A DNA stretch of 6,367 nucleotides, from assembly GCA_948742005.1 (NCBI GenBank), contig CAPYQR010000096.1, forward strand, positions 1 through 6,367. The letters are read 5' to 3'. This stretch comes from an uncultured bacterium. Its GTDB lineage: Bacteria > Cyanobacteriota > Vampirovibrionia > Gastranaerophilales > Gastranaerophilaceae. The position numbers were made by a program, and so were the translations under genes. Below, one piece after another: positions 5,406 through 6,367 of this stretch; positions within the stretch are counted from its first letter, which is position 1, and the number at the start of each line of letters is the position of its first letter. Below the pieces are notes generated by a model, which was not told the DNA's origin, did no database searches, and saw only the letters and a list, made by a program, of their open reading frames with translations.

Positions 5406-6275
5406 TTATTTTAAATTCCTGACATAAGAAAAATATTCATTATTTTTATATTTTGAAGCATTTTCAATTATTTCTTCTTTGGATAAAAAGCCCATTCTAT
5501 ACGCAACTTCTTCCAAACAGGCGATTTTAATCCCTTGATTTTCTTCAATAGTTTGAACATATTGCCCTGCTTGCAAAAGAGATTTATGCGTTCCGGTATC
5601 AAGCCAGGCAAAGCCTCTGCCTAATAATTCTACATTTAATTGTGATTTTTCAAGATAAATTTTGTTTAAATCCGTAATTTCCAATTCCCCTCTTGAAGAC
5701 GGTTTCAAATTTTTTGCAAATTCAACAACACGATTATCATAGAAATATAATCCTGTTGCTGCATAATTTGATTTCGGGTTTTTGGGTTTTTCTTCAATTG
5801 AAACTGCTTTTCCTTTTTCATTAAACTCAATAACCCCGAACCTTTCAGGATTTTTCACCTGATAGCCGAAAATTGTTGCGCAATTGTTATCAAGTGCGTT
5901 TCTTCTCGCCCTTTTGAGCATCATTGAAAATCCCGGACCATAAAAAATATTATCTCCCAAAATCAAAGCACAAGAATCATCCCCGATAAATTCTTCTCCC
6001 AGAATAAAAGCCTGCGCAAGCCCGTCAGGAGAGGGCTGGATTTTGTATGAAAAATTAACACCAAAACGCGAACCGTCTTTCAGCATCATTTCAAAATTCG
6101 ACAAATCATGCGGAGTTGAAATAATTAAAATATCCCTAATTCCCGCCAGCATCAAAACAGAAATAGGATAATAAATCATCGGTTTATCATAAACAGGCAA
6201 AAGCTGTTTTGAAACTGCCATCGTGCTCGGGTAAAGCCTTGTTCCGCTTCCTCCTGCAAGAATAATCCCTTTCAT
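5406..6275 (-). CDS. rmlA: Glucose-1-phosphate thymidylyltransferase RmlA
   Basis: RmlA (RfbA) makes dTDP-glucose and pyrophosphate from dTTP and glucose-1-phosphate. This is the first step of dTDP-L-rhamnose synthesis for surface polysaccharide, in the cytoplasm. At 289 residues it is full length. The nucleotide-binding motif GGSGTRLYP is at residues 8-16, followed by [16 protein letters not shown] at 22-37. The metal-binding GDN is at 107-109, EEKP at 161-164, ATGLYFYD at 173-180, [10 protein letters not shown] at 195-204 and WLDTGTH at 224-230. These match the short RmlA family rather than UTP-specific GalU. The start is supported by AAAGGA seven bases upstream and by the universal [14 protein letters not shown]. 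The ATG overlaps the stop of the upstream gene (ATGA), so the two are translated together. No terminator is seen in the 12 bp separating it from the convergent flhB stop. Confidence 0.98.
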   Translation of the reverse strand: MKGIILAGGSGTRLYPSTMAVSKQLLPVYDKPMIYYPISVLMLAGIRDILIISTPHDLSNFEMMLKDGSRFGVNFSYKIQPSPDGLAQAFILGEEFIGDDSCALILGDNIFYGPGFSMMLKRARRNALDNNCATIFGYQVKNPERFGVIEFNEKGKAVSIEEKPKNPKSNYAATGLYFYDNRVVEFAKNLKPSSRGELEITDLNKIYLEKSQLNVELLGRGFAWLDTGTHKSLLQAGQYVQTIEENQGIKIACLEEVAYRMGFLSKEEIIENASKYKNNEYFSYVRNLK

Positions 6276-6367
6276 TTATTTATCCTTTCTTTTAAATACT
6301 CTCTCAAACCCTCGCGCCAATCTTCCAACATTGCATTGTTTTCCATAACGCTGAATTGCGGTCTTTT
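6272..6367 (-). CDS. rmlD: Probable dTDP-4-dehydrorhamnose reductase RmlD, C-terminal end only
   Basis: The last 31 codons of a gene running in from the right edge, ending in TGA at 6272-6274. The visible tail starts [11 protein letters not shown] and contains [11 protein letters not shown]. This resembles the RmlD C terminus, where an RP-x-x-S-V/L segment precedes a conserved W-R-E-x-L-x-x-Y-L helix. RmlD reduces dTDP-4-dehydrorhamnose to dTDP-rhamnose with NAD(P)H, so its place just before rmlA fits an rml operon. The stop overlaps the rmlA start by 4 bp, and the rmlA ribosome binding site lies inside this coding sequence. The identification rests on a short stretch and on context. An RmlC-RmlD fusion cannot be excluded. 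Confidence 0.75.
   Translation of the reverse strand, partial: KRPQFSVMENNAMLEDWREGLREYLKERINK

Noticed and set aside
1..6367. CRISPR array, insertion sequence or prophage genes
   Set aside because: No regularly spaced repeats, transposase, integrase or phage structural sequence was seen on either strand.

Overview
The window is low in GC, and its genes are closely packed on both strands. It most likely comes from a host-associated or gut-type relative of the Cyanobacteria (class Vampirovibrionia, formerly Melainabacteria; perhaps Gastranaerophilales). This is inferred from three things: AT-rich codon use, an EF-Tu with an approximately 11-residue insertion in the G domain like that of cyanobacterial and plastid EF-Tu, and a flagellar export gene in such a genome. 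No 16S rRNA gene is present to confirm it.

Left part (1-1601, minus strand): a translation operon. A promoter with a perfect TTGACA box drives tRNA-Thr(UGU), tRNA-Thr(GGU), tRNA-Tyr(GUA) and then tuf (EF-Tu), whose 3' end lies off the left edge. This resembles the thrU-tyrU-glyT-thrT-tufB operon of E. coli. Between the two Thr tRNAs is a roughly 100-bp GC-richer, highly structured insert. It begins with an exact 18-bp copy of the 5' end of tRNA-Thr(GGU) and is otherwise unexplained.

Middle (1690-5393, plus strand): a divergent two-gene unit. The first gene encodes an 828-residue protein that I read as a HerA-like pseudo-ATPase (N-terminal barrel, RecA-like core without a P-loop), followed by about 350 residues of Glu-rich disordered sequence and a small C-terminal Tudor-like domain of the PcrA/UvrD kind. 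Only 17 bp later comes flhB, the switch protein of the flagellar/type III export gate, with its NPTH self-cleavage motif intact. No other flagellar gene is visible.

Right part (5406-6367, minus strand): the end of a dTDP-rhamnose gene set. The last 31 codons of a probable rmlD overlap complete rmlA by 4 bp (ATGA). rmlA runs tail-to-tail into flhB with 12 bp between the stop codons.

The two items most worth following up are the three-part 828-residue protein coupled to flhB, and the structured insert carrying a partial tRNA copy.
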